Assembly: GCA_036346375.1 (NCBI GenBank)
Contig: CM070520.1
Coordinates: 51,230,198 to 51,294,197 of the forward strand
DNA length: 64,000 bases
Direction: 5' to 3'
Source: Guadua angustifolia
Taxonomy: Eukaryota; Streptophyta; Magnoliopsida; Poales; Poaceae
The notes beneath the pieces are model-generated. The model ran no database searches. It was not told where the DNA came from and worked only from the letters and a program-made list of their open reading frames with translations. Positions 24,026 to 35,044 of the stretch are shown piece by piece (within the stretch, counting starts at the first letter, position 1; every line of letters begins with the position of its first letter). The position numbers and the translations under genes were made by a program.

Positions 24026-27000
24026 TACCGCCCGCAGACCTCATTCACAGCGCGCCAAACCCTAACCCTCTGTGACATTTTGTCTCCCGCGGCGGCCTCC
24101 CCCTCGGCGTACGTGCTTCCGCGGTGGCCTCCCCCTCTCGGCGTCCTCCCTCTCGGCGTCCTCCCCGGCATCGACCTCCCCCTCGGTGTCCTCCCCGCCA
24201 GCGACGTGCTCCCGGTGGTGGTTCTGGCATTGCCTTTTTCGGCTTGGTACCCGGTGGCCACAAGGTGGACGCTGTGTTCTTGTGTTGCTTCTTCTACATC
24301 TCGCGCTTTGCCTCGGCTTTGTTGGCTCGGATCCAACGCTACGTAAGCAAATACTTTGCCCTCTCTATTGATTTGAAGATCAGTGAACCGATCGAGTATT
24401 TCTGGGGGACTAGCCATCGAGCTAGAGGTTGTTTCTCGATCTGGTGGCACTGATTTTGTTCTACTACTGCTGCTCCATGATGATTCAATTAAATGAGGTT
24501 ATATTGATCTCGCTAGTTCTTGAGTTCATTCATTATTCAAAGACTGCTTAGATCATTGTGTCTAGAATTCAACTTGGTCGTTGTTGTCAGTATATGTGAT
24601 ATGCTATCCTGTGATTAGTTCCTGTTATGTGGCTTGATTTTCTTTGATATCACTGGTATAATCTGGAACTTGGTTGTCACTGATTTGGCATCTCTGTCTT
24701 AGGCCAAATTGTTCTTTGTCTGCCGCTCAAGAGCTTTTCATAGTCCATAGTTGAGTTCTAGTGAATCAATTTTCTTAACCAGTGCTGAATCAATTTTCTT
24801 AACCAGTGCTAATCTCAGATTTGTATACCCTGTGATATATTGTTGAAATTGATGTTGGAGGGTTTTTTTAAGAGCAACCCATCAATTTATAAAATCTGAG
24901 AGCAAAGTTGCTTATAAGCTAGTCCCGGTCGAATTCATAAGATGTATGACATAACAATCCTTTGTGTTATCTTGTTTATGTCATACCTCTTGTGTGTGAA
25001 TTATGTATTCTCATATATATGCTTAAGAGGAATAATAAACAAAGTCTTGCTCTTATACTCGCACTTATTTCTGTTTGTCTGCTGTGTGGATGTCCTAGTT
25101 TCAGGGGAGGTGCTGCCGAAATTTTTATTAAGTTCGGCAACCTCCAAGTTCGCTTGTTTTGCTAAACTTCTCCAGTGCTTTGTAATTATTTTGCTTGAGG
25201 GTGTAACATTCAGGGCACGTGGGGTGCCGGGTGTTAATTTGAAGTATTGGATGGTTAACTAGTTCTTTTAAAAGGCTAATAACATGCCATGGTATCCATA
25301 AACTTATTCACTCTAATTTGATTTTATTTGTTTTTCTCTTTTAGTTCGCCTGAAACTATTTTAACTTAAAAAGAAGATGTCATCGTCTAATCCATCATCT
25401 GAAGGAAATGATGTGCCCACAAAAGAAAAATCGACCCGCGCTGCAAGAGGACCAAACAAAAGGCCAACAGACCGATATACCATTACGGAGATCGATCCAA
25501 AGGATGGGACGCCTACAAAGCCAAAAAAGCGGCGAATGCATTTGAGATATGCGGGATAGTAGCACGAACGGGTTCGATCACGCTATCTTCACGGAGGTTG
25601 CTTGACTATTGAGACTTGCAATGCCTTGTCGACGGAAATTCTTTCATCATTCGACATTTCGAAGAATCCGCTCCCTAGTGCGACGGTATGCCTTTGCTAG
25701 TGGCGAGAAAGGCATGGAAGACCTTCAAGCACACGCTTTTCATAGACTACGTCCAAGAAGGATATGGTTCCATACTCTAAGTATGGGTTCATTGATGAGG
25801 ACACGTGGCGGCGTTTTGTTGAGATGAAGGCGGCAGATGAATTCGATGCGTCAAAGTGAAGCAAACAAGGCCTTGCGAGCAAGAACACTCACCTCCACGA
25901 CTCGACGCTTCTGGCTACTCTGAAAGAGAGCGCAATGGGGCGGGGAGGGCGAGGAGGGTATCTCGCCATTTGCATCGATCACAGATCAACGTGCTAGAGA
26001 CTGGCTAAGAGCGAGGTCAGCTGCCACGTCCTCCGCAACCATCTCCTTTGTAAACCTCGCAGATGAGGAAGTCTGCCAACGCCTGGTAATATATAAATCG
26101 AACTACCAATTTTACGTAATTAGTCCATGACTTCATAAGTGAAATAACTTGTCGGAATCTTACAGGTAGTGTTGAGTACACAATCGGGCGATGGCTCTTT
26201 TTTGCCAGACAAGAAGAAAGATGCACTGTCCATGGCCTTGGGAAACAAGGAACACCCTGGTCGTACACGAGGCAAAGGGGTTTTTGTTCCATGGAAAACT
26301 GGATTCCCAGACGACTCGGAGAAATACCGAAATAAGAAGAGAACTAAAGCCGAGCACGAGTCAAAGCTTATAAAGAATTGGAAGGAGAAGTTGAGAGGAG
26401 AGTTGAGAGAAGAGTTGAGGGGAGAACTAAGAGAATAATTTTATGATAGGATAAGAAGCCTCGAGGAAAGGCTCAGCAATCAAGAAAGAAATACTGCACA
26501 AGCCCCTGAAGTATGTCCGCAAGTCAGCCCCACTGTCCATAAGAGCAGCTATGCATCCGATCCTAACATAGATGAACATAGCAGGAATTATCATGTATGT
26601 GACATTCACTACGAAAGGACACCCCTTTTTGCAACGCATATATGCGTTGCTAAAAGTCCGTATATGCGTTGCTAGGGTCTATTCCAACGCATAATTATCG
26701 TTGCCTATCTTTGCCGCCGCTGCTAGGGGCTATTGCAACGCTTATATATGCGTTGAAAACCCTACTAATAACCGTTGCTAAATTGCAGCGGATATTTATA
26801 GACTCTGACAAGAACGCTTACATGTGTTTGTGCAGCCATGGGCACTTACCTCTAAAGCTTGTTGCAACATTTAGATTCAATTGTGGCAACACTTATATGC
26901 GTTGCAAGAAATTAACCATTGGAAAAAAAATAATTAATATTTATTTGGAGCCAAATAAATATATACAGATCTTAATGCGCATTTGAAACTTTCGAGATCA

Positions 27001-27864
27001 TCCAAGGCACACACATAGGAAATAAGCACAAATCGGTCTATATTAAAAACAAATATTCACATTATAGAGTAGCATCCACAAATCGGTCTATATTAAAACA
27101 AATATTCACATTATATAGTAGCATTCACAACGCATAATCACAAAAAATATAATTGGTAACAAAATATAAAGATCAAGCAATAAAACAAAATTGTGCAACA
27201 AGATCGAAAATATATACCAACACTCTGTTGAACACTTCCAATGTTATCATACAACGTTGCACATTATCTTTGCAAGTGAAATGGCAGAAATAAGGAATAC
27301 TTTCAATTCAATACATTCTTATGAATAGTTATCACACCAAGGTGTATCAAAGTTGTAGAATAGCATAATACTCATGAGAACAGAGTAACCCAAAAAGAAA
27401 AAAAACTATAAGCTTTCTTGATTCTGAATAATGTCGAATGACATTCCATCATAGTCTCTGATAAAACCAAAACAAGAAATCCTAGACAAGGCCTTGAACA
27501 TCTGGGAGGGTGTAGAGCAACACGCCCAAGCCGCCACTTGAGTACTTCTTGTACATCGCCTTGACTTGCCCTCGGGAGGCGGCATGTGAATTCACAAGGA
27601 TATTTGCACACTCCGATACCATCGAGATACCAACATTTTTAGCTCACGGATTGCGGTTAAACCAAGCTCTTGAATCTGAAATTGAGTTCGAACATTGCGC
27701 TTAAACCAAGCTCTTCACTTACAAAAGTTGTGCCTCGTTCAAACCAAAGTGGTGCTTGGCGTGTCCGTCGAGAGGACTCTTCTTGGCGTGCATCGGCGGC
27801 ATATAGTGCGGGCGGCAACCATCGATGGGCGAGAATGATACCATGCTATACTCCTTGATGCCAT

Positions 27865-28340
27865 TTACGCAAAGAAGGACACCATATGCTCCAAATTGTA
27901 TTCACAAGACAAGAAACATTTTAGCACGTAAGAATTCCATCGCGAAATCGACATGGAACCACAATGAGTGGTTGTCGAGGTCGAGCTTATCAAGTGGAAA
28001 GTCTCTGAATACCAAAGTGGCTCGTCTCTGTTACCTTGTTCGCCGCAGCAGGCGTCACTTTGAAGCTTTACGCAAGAGCCGGTAGCGAAAGTTCCCAGTG
28101 ATGGGCGATTGATCCCCTCGGCGGTGGATCTTCTGTTCAAATAAGAAGACGGGTTTCAGATAGGGAATGCTACAAAAGCGCGTTGGTTTCTTGTTTCTTA
28201 CATCGACCGCTTGGGTGTTCACGAGGTTGCCGATATCACCGAGGGCTTTCTGTGTCTTGCAACAAAGTCGGCCGACGACGGCGGTGGCCTACCTTTCATG
28301 GGGATCGCACTCGCCATTGCCGATGAAAAATGAGTTGCAC
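27865..28340 (-). pseudogene. Possible B-type cyclin N-terminal fragment
   Basis: On the minus strand near 28285-28215 the frame reads KALGDIGNLVNTQAVD and then meets a GATGTAAGA donor-like site. The string ALGDIGNLV is a feature of the N-terminal part of plant B-type cyclins, upstream of the cyclin box. Upstream, MASAIPMKGRPP could be the start in another frame. Only this short stretch supports the call; the cyclin box is not seen. The rest of 27010-28850 has no recognisable domain. Confidence 0.3.
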
Positions 28341-28859
28341 GGTTAAGTTTCATACTGAAATCGACCTAAAGCTCGTGAAAACGTAGACAAAAGAACAAAG
28401 ATGCGAACTTTCATGAAATCCTACTGCGTTGGACATAGAAACCCAATCTCCACTAAGGATAAACAATAGAAAACCAGAAAGAATCGAGATATCAAGTCAA
28501 AAATAGGTTGGGCCACATCGAATCCATTCTTGATGCACGAATTGGGCAAGAAGGGCCCGAAAAGATCGTGCACTCGTGTCGACGCCCCTGCAACATCAAA
28601 ATCGGTTACGGGAAGGATTCAACCAAAATGCTTGAACAGATCAATAGCTTTTAACCAACTCAAGATGGATTGCCTTAAAGCGAATCTTTCCCGAGAATCG
28701 AGCGAAACAAACCACCAAACAGATCAAGAAGAGCATGAACCCTAACAATCCGATCCGCATCGGACCCCAAAATATTGCCCCCAAGAACCCCACAATGCAA
28801 ACCAAAGATCAAATCAAGAACTCACGCAGTCGGATCTCAAGATCGACTACTCACCTGTC

Positions 28860-29165
28860 ACGGGCGTCTCGCTAAATGTGAGGTCAGAGTGCGGCAGCCG
28901 CAGTCTAGATGATGGTGTTCTCTGCTTGGTGAAGGGCTTGATACGACACCGAGCCTCTCGAGCGCCGCCGTCCACGCCCACACGAGGAAGTAGCAAAGCG
29001 AACTCGCGGCGGCGTTGAGTGATGGGATGATCCCCACCGTGAGGTTGAGCTTGTGCGTGATGAGGCGAAAGAGCACGCCCAGATCGCGCTCGCCGCCCCC
29101 ACGCCGTCACTGTTCCGCCACGGCGGCGACCTCCGCCCGTCGGTGCCGCGCGTCATCACCGGCGA
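28860..29165 (-). pseudogene. Captured exon of a YSL (yellow stripe-like) transporter gene
   Basis: The minus strand contains HKLNLTVGIIPSLNAAASS followed by CYFLVWAWTAALERLGV and, after a one-base frameshift, KPFTKQ and an NTII-like end. This matches the first membrane region of YSL proteins, which move metal-nicotianamine or metal-phytosiderophore complexes across membranes (family pattern: KLxLTxGxIPSLN, W/T-T-x-LxRxG, PFTRQENTVIQT). The exon ends near an ACAGGTGAGT donor. Upstream the GC-rich frame carries an in-frame stop. Only part of one exon is present, so it is a transduplicated fragment and cannot make a transporter. It lies inside the nested CACTA and has no counterpart in the left arm. 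Confidence 0.7.
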
Positions 29166-29827
29166 GGAGGGCCCGTGATCTCTGTCGCGTCGCCGCCCAT
29201 CGGTGGCAAGCGCTAGGGTTAGGGCAATGCCTCTCTCTCTCTCTCTCCCCCTTTTGGTTTCGGTAATGCGGTGAGGCGGCGGTGAGCCGATGGCGTGGTA
29301 TTTAATTAAGCGTGATCCGGATCGCCGGGCAAAGCGCCGGGGTGGAGGGATCTCTGGACGAATGTTGCACGGGGATTTGCGAGTCGCGGGGTTCTAGAGA
29401 ACGGGTGGGAAGAACGGACCACCACCAACTGCAAATTAGAAGTAGTAGATACGCCAGACGATTTGTTTCACGATTCTTCAGACGAAGTGGTTCATGCCAG
29501 TGCCACCACTGCATAACTAGATACGCTCTGCGGCTATTACGGGCAACTGCATTGGGACGCCTAGGCCAGAATCATACTGGAAATGCAAATGCATGTGATA
29601 TACCGCTTCTGACGACCTGAAGAATGCTGACAGTTTGCCTACAAAACTAATCTTGGTCTTACAGGAATCTTTGAACTTTCTATCTATAATGATGTAAAAA
29701 AATTCCGTGGTATATTTTTGAATTTTTTTTAAAAATGTATTATTAAAAAAAATAGCCTGTGAGGACACACCTCTGTTTGTAGATTCAATAATTAAGCAAT
29801 GTTAAATTCCTAATCAAACGATTCACG

Positions 29828-29890
29828 GCTTGGTTGGTCGGTAGCAGTGCGATGATCGGCGTTAGGTCTTGGGTTCGAGCCCCACTTCTA
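29828..29890 (+). other. tRNA-like box A / box B sequence
   Basis: GGTTGGTCGGTAGCAGTG followed about 30 bp later by GGTTCGAGCCCC resembles the internal pol III promoter of tRNA genes (box A and box B). I could not fold a full cloverleaf with acceptor and anticodon stems. It could be a decayed tRNA-derived SINE or chance similarity. Confidence 0.25.
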
Positions 29891-30088
29891 CTTTTCTATT
29901 GCAAATATTTTGTCTGCACATGGACACGGTTGACTGAAGTCTACACCACACGTAAAGTCTACACGCAAAGAAAAAACAAAGGTTCACGCCGCGAAACAAA
30001 AGGGTTTAATACGGATCCGGCCAAAAAAATAAAGCGATCTACAGATGATTCTTGCAACAGTTGACAAATATTGCCAATGGTTGTTTAA

Positions 30089-30285
30089 CCCTATGGATGA
30101 TGCTTGCAACGCTTTGCAAGCGTTGCCACCCTGTTGCTTGCAACGCATAACATCATGTGTTGCTATGTATCCGTTGTTTAACCCTACGGATGATGCTTGC
30201 AACGCTTTGCAAGCGTTGCCACCCTGTTGCTTGCAACGCATAACATCATGTGTTGCTATGTATCCGTTGTTAAAGGGATGTTCTG
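30089..30285. repeat. Two-copy tandem repeat of 93 bp
   Basis: Two nearly identical units start at 30089 and 30182 with CCCTAYGGATGATGCTTGC. Each contains CTTTGCAAGCGTTGCC and TTGCTTGCAACGCATAACAT. They form the right subterminal array of the nested CACTA. Near-identity suggests a recent duplication. Confidence 0.85.
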
Positions 30286-32209
30286 CCACCTTGTTTGTAG
30301 TGATGTATCCGTTGTTAAAGGGTGTTCTGTGTGCCACGCAGCGATTCAATCTCCAAGTGAGAATTAACAATGGCACTGCTCCTCTTACGGCCGCTTGGGG
30401 CATCGCGTATCCGTCCACTAAGGGACCATGATGTACGGTACCATGATAGCGCCGGTTTCACCAAGGTCAATGTGGACGGGTATTTGATAGTTTCAAGATT
30501 GTCGATCTACGAAGCCGCCAAACGCATTTAGATTGTGAACCGGGGATGCCATTGGCACATTCATCCAATGCCTAGCAGCGACATCTCCCTGGTCGTCCCT
30601 TCTGTCATGCAACAACCGCAACGATCTGATTCGCCTATTGTATCGTCTAATCAGTTGGCTACCAAATCAGCAGTCGTAGCCCAGACTCCACTTGATGTAC
30701 ATAATGTTGACTTCTTTCCTGCCCATTCCTCTCCCGTGAAGGCTTCATACAAAACAAAGAAAAGCAAGGACAAACGGAAGAAAGAAAGGCAAGAACAAAT
30801 CGACTATCCATCTGTTGAGTTGGCTAAACAATACAAGCTAAGAAAGCCATTACTAACGAAAGGCAGCGTAACTTCACTTAGTATATCTTGCTAACAATTG
30901 CATTTTTGGTACACCCAACAAGCTGAAAAGCCAGAGCATGAACGTACAACAAGTATCAGCGTTAAGTTCAAGTATGAACATCTATTCAATGAGTCAGCGG
31001 GGGGCTTCTTCGCGGTCGATTTTCTGGACTTGTTCCATCTCTACAACCTCGACGCCGCACTCATGAGATGCTGGACATTGTAAGTGTGTGCTATCACATT
31101 CTACATTCGTCTAATAGTGAGAAATGTCCTCCAATATATATATAATTCGCTTTTGTATATATAGATACATGGTACTTGAAGCGACACAGAAGAAACAATC
31201 GATAGGTTTCCTCGACCCACATATAGTCTCAAAGCAAACAATGAATGAAGATATAAACATGGTCGAGAAATACGTGACACAGGCATTGCTAGCACAAAAA
31301 GATAAAGAATTCATACTTATACCCCATAACTCAGGGTAAGTGCTACACCACATGCTATACTTTGGTTTGTACTGCACACAACTCGTTTAGCTCATTATCC
31401 ATTGTGATATACCGTAGGTTTCATTGGGTTCTAATTGTAATTGAACCACCACAAACCGGGTTAAGTACCTTGATTCGGACGTGGCGGAAACCACGACTTG
31501 GTACCTATCGCAAAATTACTCGAGAGGTAATCACGTTTCTCTGTACATAACGTACATGGTCGTGTAAATTGTTCCGTGTTTATATTGCTATTGGAATGGC
31601 TTAGGCTAACCTTTTGCAATCTCGTAGAAGCGTTCAAAGTGTTGAAGGATCGGACTAAACTACTGACATGATTTTAACTTTCGGTATCCGCTATACACAA
31701 TAATCCTATATCAAACCCCGTAATAGTGGCTCTAGAACTAAACTATTTTTATTTGCGAGTACCACCAAAGAAGGTCGTGAAATAACCTATGTGGATTTTA
31801 TATTTGCCACAACATGCAAACCATCGTTGATACAAAAATAGCGATGACGGTTGCAACTGCGTTCATCGAGACCCATTTGAGCAACATTAGAGGAGAGTTT
31901 GTTACTTCACGCTCACCAAGTAATAAATAAAAAGGCGCGCTCCACGCAGACTGATAACTTCTGGAGTTGTACAATTGTCAAATGGTATTCATTCGGAAAA
32001 TATGTCAAAAACTTGCGGTTATTCTTGTTTGTACGATTCATTGTATTGTCACATGATATTATCCTTAATACATATTTGCTCATCTTGAATGCAATAACTT
32101 AACAATGTCTTACTTGTTAGAACTAGATGTTTTTCCTACACCCTCAGCAGAACCTCCATTATTTATGGTTTGTTGTTCGAAATTTTCATCTACTTACGTA
32201 TTCCTGCAT

Positions 32210-32850
32210 CAATATTTACGAGACACAGCCAGTTATAGATGTTGTAATTGAATATCTATACTTCCTATATGCATTGAGGCAACAGTTTGTCCAATCAGGA
32301 TAGACTTAAAATATAAACATTTGTAGCGCTTTTTCTCCCTTCTTATGATAATGTTGATGGAACTCGACTAATAAATCAATCAAGACCCGCACGCAGCATG
32401 GCGAGGTGACGGCAACCACGGTCTGCTTGATCGAACCTAACACACTAGAGTAATCTATGAAGTACATCTACAATTTTTTTCAAAGTACCATGTTCTCCCA
32501 CCGTGGCATGACGGTGACGCTGCGTAAGAGCATGTCGTCCGCATTACGACCGTGGCACGACGGTGACGCCGCGCAAGGCCACTTCAATGGCATGAAACAA
32601 ATCACACACTCCAAAGGTGTCGTTTCGATCAGCATACTATGGTTGCCGCCACCGCGTCATCAAGCGTCGGGTCTTAGTTGATTTATTAGTCGAGTTCCAT
32701 CAACATTATCATAAGAAGGAGAAAAGCGCTACAAATGTTTATATTTTAAGTCTATCCCGATCGGGCAAATCGTTGCCTCAATGTATATAGGAAGTGTAGA
32801 TATTCAATTACAAAATCTATAATCGGTCAGGCCTTATAAATATCAAGTAG
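32210..32850. repeat. Subterminal hairpin of the right arm
   Basis: Positions 32210-32395 and 32690-32850 are inverted repeats of each other, sharing AGACTTAAAATATAAACATT and AGAAGGAGAAAAGCGCTAC. The loop is about 295 bp and contains its own short direct repeat (CGTGGCATGACGGTGACGC and CGTGGCACGACGGTGACGC). The left arm has a shorter counterpart at 3050-3470. Confidence 0.8.
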
Positions 32851-32914
32851 AAATATTGATGGAAATTTTGAACAACACCATAAATAATAGAGGTTCTGCT
32901 GGTGGTGTGGGAAA

Positions 32915-33221
32915 AAAAAGGTCATCACAGACGGTTCTTATTTGAAACCGTCTGTGATAAGTTAGTATCACAGACGGTTCTATTAATAACCCGTCGGTGA
33001 TATTTAATTATCACAGACGGTTTAAAATGTAAACCGTCTGTGATAGTTAAATATCACCGACGGTTTATTAATAGAACCGTCTGTGATATATATTTTCTCA
33101 GACGGGTGGAAAACCGTCTCTGATGATCTTCTTCATCACACACTTATTGTTACTGACGATTCACAAAACCGTCTCTGATGACATTTACGAATCGTCTGTG
33201 ATGATGATTTCTGTAGTAGTG
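32915..33221 (-). repeat. Right terminal and subterminal repeat array of the composite CACTA
   Basis: The array mirrors 2687-2995: paired ATCACAGACGGTT and AACCGTCTGTGAT motifs from 32920 to 33110, then GATTTCTGTAGTAGTG ending at 33221. The following bases ATC do not match TGC before 2687. Confidence 0.85.
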
Positions 33222-33447
33222 ATCCTCATATATTTATCGATTAGAGATCACTTTAGAATAATCATTACAAAGTTATATAGAATTTCACAAACAAATCACA
33301 TGCTTACTAATAAATAATAATAACTTTATTCAAAAAATAAGATAATAAATGATGAACATTAAAAATATATATATATACTTATTTTTTATTGCCTCAAGGA
33401 CGTATCTTCAACAAAACCTGCAACCGCGGACAGGGTGAGGGGGGTAA

Positions 33448-33724
33448 GGGCATCTCCAATGGTGCCACTTCAGTTAGCTATAAACGTGCCATCTCAGCAT
33501 TTTGCTTAGGTAAAAGAGAAAAAATGAGGAGAGAGATATAGACTGGCTACTAATGTATAGTCAGGCTATAACTGATTCCAAGACACTTATTATCTATTAC
33601 ATGTGGGCCAATATTTAATTTTATAGATAATACTATAACTAATCTATTGGAGAGGTTGTCTATATGCTATCTATAGATGACATAGATATTTCTTATAGCT
33701 AGTATCATTTGGAGAAGGATGTGC
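33448..33724. mobile_element. MITE-like element, about 277 bp
   Basis: GGGCATCTCCAATGGTGCC at the left and TCATTTGGAGAAGGATGTGC at the right are imperfect inverted ends around an AT-rich body. The ends resemble the GAGCATCTCCAA ends of the element at 52557. Target duplication is unclear. The rest of 33222-33960 is AT-rich and shows no gene. Confidence 0.5.
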
Positions 33725-33979
33725 ATCGGAGACACGGACATTTCTCTGCTCCCCACCGGAATACCTGCGTCGCCATCCCTAACTACAAAGCACAAGATTA
33801 CATATTTATTTTCTCCTATCATTATTATTTACCACTGCAGGTGATGTGAAATCATAGGACCTACGTACCGTCATGCACTGCATACAAACTGTCCTCTAGT
33901 ATAATATTGTAATATTATATTTAAATTATTTTTTATTATTACTCCCTTTAATTCGCTGTCACCCACTTACGGATCATCA

Positions 33980-34255
33980 GTGCACCCAGCGTTGCCTCGG
34001 CCTCCGCCGCCGTCGCGTACCGGAGCATCGGTCTCCGGCGGCCGGCGATAGAGGCCGCTGCTTCGTTTCCTCCCTATAGCTTTACTAGCTACGACGTCGT
34101 AGCGTACGTACGCCTAGTATGCTCCTGCCCGCGCGACATGGGTGATTGGAATACGTATTTGCATGATTGATTATACAGTGGATCTTATACAATATCTCTG
34201 TCTTGTGGGCCAACAAGATCGGCATGGTGCGGGCACCCAGCTGGAACACATGTGA
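33980..34255 (-). pseudogene. Truncated duplicate of the SMO1 promoter and start of exon 1
   Basis: On the minus strand the reading frame from 34027 begins MLRYATAAEAEATLG, almost the same as the first 15 residues of SMO1 (MLQYATAAEAEAALG). After that the similarity stops and a run into AT-rich sequence ends the frame. Upstream, the blocks CTTGTGGGCCAACAAGATCG (34202-34221) and GAACACATGTG (34242-34252) match CCAAAAAGATCGGCACGGCG and GAACACGTGGG in the SMO1 promoter, in the same order and spacing. The TATA region is altered (ATTATACAG in place of ATTATTTATAG). It is therefore a 5' fragment of a tandem duplicate, not a retrocopy. Confidence 0.8.
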
Positions 34256-34282
34256 TGATGCCGGTTAATATAAAGTATTTAT

Positions 34283-34530
34283 TTAGGACAGAATTAGCGT
34301 TCGGACGTCCGATACTGTTTATTCCATCGGATATCTCTTGCAATATTTTTTTTTCAAGGCTTGAAACATTTATTTTCGACGCGTGCAACATTTTGTTTCA
34401 ACGCTTGCAACATCTGTTTACCGTGCCACATTTCACTGTTTGTCGAAGAAAAATGTTGCACGCGTTGGTAAAAATGTTACACATGTAGAAAAAAATATTC
34501 AGACGTTCGAACTGTAGCAATTCCGATTTA
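34283..34530. mobile_element. MITE-like sequence, about 250 bp
   Basis: ATTAGCGTTCGGACGTCCGA at the left and TTCAGACGTTCGAACTGTAG at the right are partial inverted ends. Repeated TGCAACATTTT motifs in both orientations fill the body. It abuts the truncated SMO1 duplicate and may mark where that copy was cut. Confidence 0.45.
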
Positions 34531-35044
34531 TTTATCATTATTTATGCTAGTGTACTCCATATATCACAGGGAGATCAGAAGACGATCAATTAGTAATTGT
34601 ATATGTGCATGCATCGATCGAGCAGAAGTACTCCATCGGAATAACCAATCTCTTCCTCTCTCTAGTCCTGTTTCCCGCTGTCGAATCCATTGCCCTCAAC
34701 TTTCTCGACGTTGTTGTCCGCCATCTCCTTCAGCTGTTCCATCCAGCGTTTTGAACAAAGATTAGACATGCCAATTGAAATAACATCATGCATGTAGTCC
34801 GCGAGGGAAAATATATGTATACGTAACCATGGCTCCAATTAGTCTCCTGTTATTGCTAAGGCCCCGTCTAGAACATGATATTTTTTTTCAGATTTCTGCG
34901 GGAATTAAACAGTTTTCTTTAAATTCCAGTGAAATTCCTATATTTCAAACAACGTACGTGCAATTAATACATTCAAAGGCCCAGTTTAACTAGGGGTGTC
35001 AACAAATCACCCTGGGTAAAAAAAAAATCTCATAATTGGCAGTC

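Larger units (their letters stand above)
26607..30302. mobile_element. Nested CACTA element carrying host gene fragments, 3.7 kb
   Basis: The left end is CACTACGAAAGGACACCCC at 26607. The right end is CTTGTTTGTAGTG ending at 30302, whose complement is CACTACAAACAAGG. Both ends have many copies of a GCAACGCATA/TATGCGTTGC subterminal motif (26625-26770 and 30085-30285), distinct from the host CACTA family. The left arm of the palindrome lacks the insert: there, sequence matching the left flank (GTATGTGACATT) runs straight into AAGGTGGCCACGCG. The right junction is untidy, because a 28-bp copy of the terminus (30303-30331) follows it, and no clean 3-bp target duplication is visible. No transposase is present, so the element is non-autonomous. 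Confidence 0.8.
24030..31860 (+). pseudogene. Right-arm CACTA second gene (En/Spm-type domain plus C48-like protease), split by a nested element
   Basis: This is the mirror copy of 12935-17100. A GC-rich leader (24060-24340) is followed by an intron-like stretch and then MSSSNPSSEGNDVPTKE at 25377. The Plant_tran-type part (25377-26090) is broken by many stops. The coiled-coil exon (26166-26438) keeps the FVPW codon lost in the left arm but ends early at a TAA after repeated ELREE units. The element 26607-30302 interrupts the gene. It resumes with QTPLDVHNVDFFPAHSS (30685), FNESAGGFFAVDFLDLF (30987-31040) and the protease region. The His region FHWVLIVIE is intact here (31419-31446), as is YLDSD (31466-31480). 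Near 31775 one lost G shifts the frame directly before the catalytic Cys. The two arms therefore carry different lesions. Confidence 0.75.
2687..33221. mobile_element. Composite palindromic CACTA transposon of about 30.5 kb
   Basis: The left end is CACTACTACAGG at 2687 and the right end is CTGTAGTAGTG at 33211-33221. The first 150 bases of the two ends, read inward, are about 90 percent alike. Between them the sequence is a large inverted duplication. Positions 12935-19755 on the minus strand match 20873-32030 on the plus strand, and 2687-3618 matches about 32030-33221, once the gypsy element in the left arm and the nested CACTA in the right arm are removed. Each arm has TNP2 nearest the centre and the Plant_tran/C48 gene outside it, both reading outward. 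Both outer ends are therefore the 3' end of the family, and a normal 5' end with CACTA is missing. The 3-bp flanks (TGC on the left, ATC on the right) do not match. Confidence 0.85.

Noticed and set aside
29828..29890. A functional tRNA gene
   Set aside because: Only box A-like and box B-like strings are present; acceptor and anticodon stems do not pair.
33222..33230. Target duplication shared by the composite CACTA flanks (ATCCT near both ends)
   Set aside because: ATCCT occurs at 2679-2683 and 33222-33226, but it is not adjacent to the left terminus. The three bases that should match (TGC and ATC) differ.
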